A stretch of 64,000 bases of DNA. Source: Mimachlamys varia (taxonomy: Eukaryota > Mollusca > Bivalvia > Pectinida > Pectinidae). Of the stretch, positions 61,311-64,000 are shown in pieces. Location of the stretch: assembly GCA_947623455.1 (NCBI GenBank), contig OX392528.1, forward strand, positions 56,376,322 through 56,440,321. The letters run 5' to 3'. The number at the start of each line of letters is the position of its first letter. Position 1 is the stretch's first letter. The notes under the pieces were generated by a model that saw only the letters and a list, made by a program, of their open reading frames with translations, searched no databases and was not told the DNA's origin. The translations under genes and the position numbers were made by a program.

Positions 61311-63599
61311 CCTTCCAAAAAAGGACAACAATCCTGGGTGCGGCAAACTTTATTCACAGAGTCTTGTTTAGCAAAAAATTTAAGTTATGTAAACTCAATG
61401 TGATATTGAAAGTAACATCATATATTGGCGTGAGTCCGTGCAATATCACTGCTTTAACATAGTTCTTATTAAAAAGTAAGAGCAAATACATCAGATATGA
61501 AAATGTGAAACTAAAATTGTTTTATATGTCATAGGAAATCGTGAAATATTATGAAACAAACAGCGAGTAACTTGAAATGTGGTACACTATGAAATAGTTA
61601 CTGATCAAGATAACCTTAAATTTACAATTAAAATATTGCTTTACTATAAAGTTCTAAAAAGTAATCATGGGTTTCAAAATGATATATTTCTTTGTAAAGG
61701 AAATGGAAATATCTCCAACTTGAAAAACCGATGGGAGTTTTTTGTTTTAGGATGATTGCATTTCATTTCAGTTGGATTTAGGTGGCCTTTCTTTGTAACA
61801 AAAACAAACACATAAAAAACATAAATGCCAATAGTTCAGGTTTAGCAACACCTCTATCTTTAATAAAAAATATTATGTTTTGTTACATCAGGACCCTGCA
61901 TTCTCTAAACAATAGCTTGAGCTGATTAATGAACGATGATAACGACAGACTAGTTCAGGTGCTGTTACTGCCGTGGATGTATACAGAATGTATCAGGTTA
62001 CACTGTACATCATTAAATACCGTGTCTTTTCCCTGCTGATGCCGGGGCGAATTTTAAAACAATTAAAAGGTTCAGTAAGTGTGTGTGTTACGTTATTTTA
62101 CACAAATATTACATGAAGTGTCACAGTATATGTCCCTTTGTCTTCCTATTAAGCTGTAAGAATAGAAATGACAACGGCCTCATATCCAGCACAGACTTGC
62201 CTAGAAGTTAAAAGCCGGATTACGCAGAGATAATGAATTTAATAATACCATTACGTCAAGTGTAAACATAATCACATGTAATTTATACTTTTTGCCTAAA
62301 ACCCAGGAAACAATATGCATCTAATTCGGGTCTAAAGATTTTGATTTCCCGATTGTAAATGACCGGGATAAACATGAGTTACAGTGGCTGGTATAACAAT
62401 TTACCTGCCATGCCCCTGACACTGAGTTACAGTGGCTGGTATAACAAATTACCTGCCATGCCCCTGACACTGAGCATTGCAGATATTTATCTTCAAATAT
62501 TCCCACTTGTTCCGTCAATCAGAGTTTATAGATTATTTTTGTAATACTCGATGATGAGCCGACATATTGTGGTGAAACAAATATGTCGGTAACGTTCTCT
62601 TTTTTTGGAATGGAGGTTACGTGCATATTGAATAAACGACCTATGGGGTTCAAAGATCTATTCAATATTTATTAGAATTTACACACAACAACCATTCATT
62701 CTCTTTCAGGCGAATTTACCCTACGTTTTAAATGTATTGAATGCATCGCAAATAATATTTAAAGGTACCTTATATAAATAAATATTTAATAAAAGCCGGT
62801 TTTACAGTTGAATCTGAAGAAAAAAACTGGATAATTGAGAGTATACATGCGAGAGAGTACCAAAGGAAACGATTCAAACTGCAGAAAGGACGATGTCAGT
62901 ATATGTAAATTTAATTACCTTGTTTTAGTCACGGGATATACACGATGTGTTTAAATAGGTTTTCGATGCATTCATTACACCATAAAGTGTATGAGAGTGT
63001 ACGGTGGTAGGACACCGAGCTCATGGTTTCAAGTTCGAGTCACCTCACGGCACTGCACTTCATTGCACGGTGCATTTTATTTGATTTTTGAGGCATATCA
63101 CGTGTCCTACTTGTGGTTTAAGGGAGAGTCAATAACGTGTGTACAGTGAACGAAAATTAGAAAATGCATATTTGCACTTGTTAAAGACAGAAGCAGGAGC
63201 AAAGAGTAGCGGCAATACACGTGCTATAACCTAATTATCATTGAAGCCCAAACTTGTCCAAGGTTTATATATTTATATATGTAAAAATAAAAAACGACAC
63301 GGACACAGACACATTACTCTATTATTTTTTATTTTTTTATTTTTATTTTTACATATATTTTCTTCCGCAAGAACATTTCAATTTTATTATTATATTTATA
63401 TATATATGTTGTATATATGTTGTCTATAAAAGACTATTAGATTGATGACTTTTTCGATGGCATATACCGATCTGAACTTGAAATCAAGGACACAACAAAC
63501 TTTTCTACATCAGCTGCTTTCCTCGATTGACCTATGGCCAACCCAAAATGATCACTACGAAGCCATATGATAAACTCATCGATTTCAATTTTCTGAACG
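61311..63599. other. Spacer with small repeats
   Basis: AT-rich. A 48-bp unit beginning GAGTTACAGTGGCTGG occurs twice in tandem (62376-62471). A tRNA-like B box, CAAGTTCGAGTCACC (63030-63044), after GGTGGTAGGACACCGAGC suggests a tRNA-derived SINE piece. A T-rich low-complexity tract lies at 63300-63415. No gene recognised. Confidence 0.45.
62376..62471 (+). repeat. Two tandem copies of a 48-bp unit
   Basis: GAGTTACAGTGGCTGGTATA, then ACAA(T/A)TTACCTGCCATGCC and CCTGACACT, repeated with one mismatch, so a recent duplication. Confidence 0.9.
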
Positions 63600-63945
63600 T
63601 AAATATCGTCAAGAATGATCTTCAGCTATGATCAAAGTAAACACTAAAATAACTTTGTATTTTGATAAACTTGTATAAAACTTTTGAAATATATACAGAC
63701 ACACCTTCTGATCTCATCAACTGGAGCTTGTAATTCGTCTTGGTGATATGCCGCAATGCGACAAAATAGTTAACATAAATATTGTCATACCATTCCCTTT
63801 AAATATGACCAGAAAGTAAGCGACCTTTAGAGTGGAACAGGTAGCTAGCTTTTCATTCACAAACGAGTTCCCTCACGATAGCGACACGAATAACTTCCCC
63901 ATTGGATTACACGGGTAAACAAGTCCTTCACATCGAGAAGTTATG
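63600..63945 (+). promoter_or_regulatory. Promoter and ATG exon of a further CaM-type gene running off the window
   Basis: ATATGCCGCAATGCGACA (63747-63764) with an intact core, CCCTTTAAATATGACC (63795, 45 bp later, as in CaM-B), an ACACGGGTAAAC leader word resembling the CaM-B GACGGGAACAC, then TTATG|GTATGTAC at 63943-63945 with the donor starting at 63946. Core, box and junction are all preserved, so a sixth gene of the array probably continues to the right; its coding exons cannot be seen. Confidence 0.6.
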
Positions 63946-64000
63946 GTATGTACACACAGCCGACATTTATATAATGTTAACACTTCTATGTTGTTTCATA

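Noticed and set aside
63005..63060. tRNA gene
   Set aside because: A B-box-like GTTCGAGTC is present, but I cannot fold a full cloverleaf or find an anticodon arm; more likely a tRNA-derived repeat piece.

Overview
This is eukaryotic DNA: genes split by GT–AG introns, AT-rich spacer, SINE and retrotransposon debris, and very large minisatellites. A degraded tRNA-derived SINE of a type common in molluscs (around 6187-6385) and many copies of a retrotransposon tail suggest a marine mollusc, probably a bivalve. The species cannot be fixed from the sequence.

The content is a head-to-tail array of calmodulin (CaM) family genes, all on the + strand. Four have readable exons: CaM-A (3798-8716, 5' exons not found), CaM-B (11690-14120, nearly canonical 149-aa calmodulin), CaM-C (18957-22438, 152 aa, altered EF-hands) and CaM-D (23590-54064, 149 aa, degenerate EF-hands). 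Between B and C lies an unprocessed pseudogene (15803-16340). After CaM-D there are fragments only: an orphan exon 2 (55779-55809), a promoter plus ATG exon (58600-58906), a decayed promoter copy (about 61110-61310), and at the right edge a further promoter plus ATG exon (63600-63945) that probably begins another gene outside the window. The complete genes share the classic calmodulin layout: exon 1 ends right after the ATG, then a 31-nt exon, a 144-nt exon, a ~243-nt exon and a 29-nt last exon. A short block, GCCGCAATGCGACATTC, followed by a TTTAAA/TATA-like box, recurs upstream of each ATG exon and looks like the array's shared promoter.

Region by region: 1-2740 is a ~38-40 bp satellite; 2.7-8.7 kb is CaM-A with a G-rich array, a SINE and a foldback element in its introns; 8.7-11.4 kb is spacer; 11.4-14.3 kb is CaM-B; 14.3-18.7 kb holds the pseudogene, a foldback element, a retrotransposon remnant and a 31-bp tandem repeat; 18.7-22.6 kb is CaM-C; 23.4-54.8 kb is CaM-D, whose intron 2 is about 27.2 kb and is almost wholly a ~66-70 bp purine-rich minisatellite (24366-50500); 55-64 kb is promoter and exon debris, tandem repeats and foldbacks.

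The two most unusual things are (1) the 26-kb intronic minisatellite, in which nearly every unit carries a consensus 5' splice site (AG|GTAAGTA) on the transcribed strand and which contains a ~15-kb internal duplication, and (2) the stepwise loss of Ca2+-ligand residues across tandem CaM copies whose reading frames and intron phases stay intact. Everything is read by eye; copy numbers and homology boundaries are approximate.
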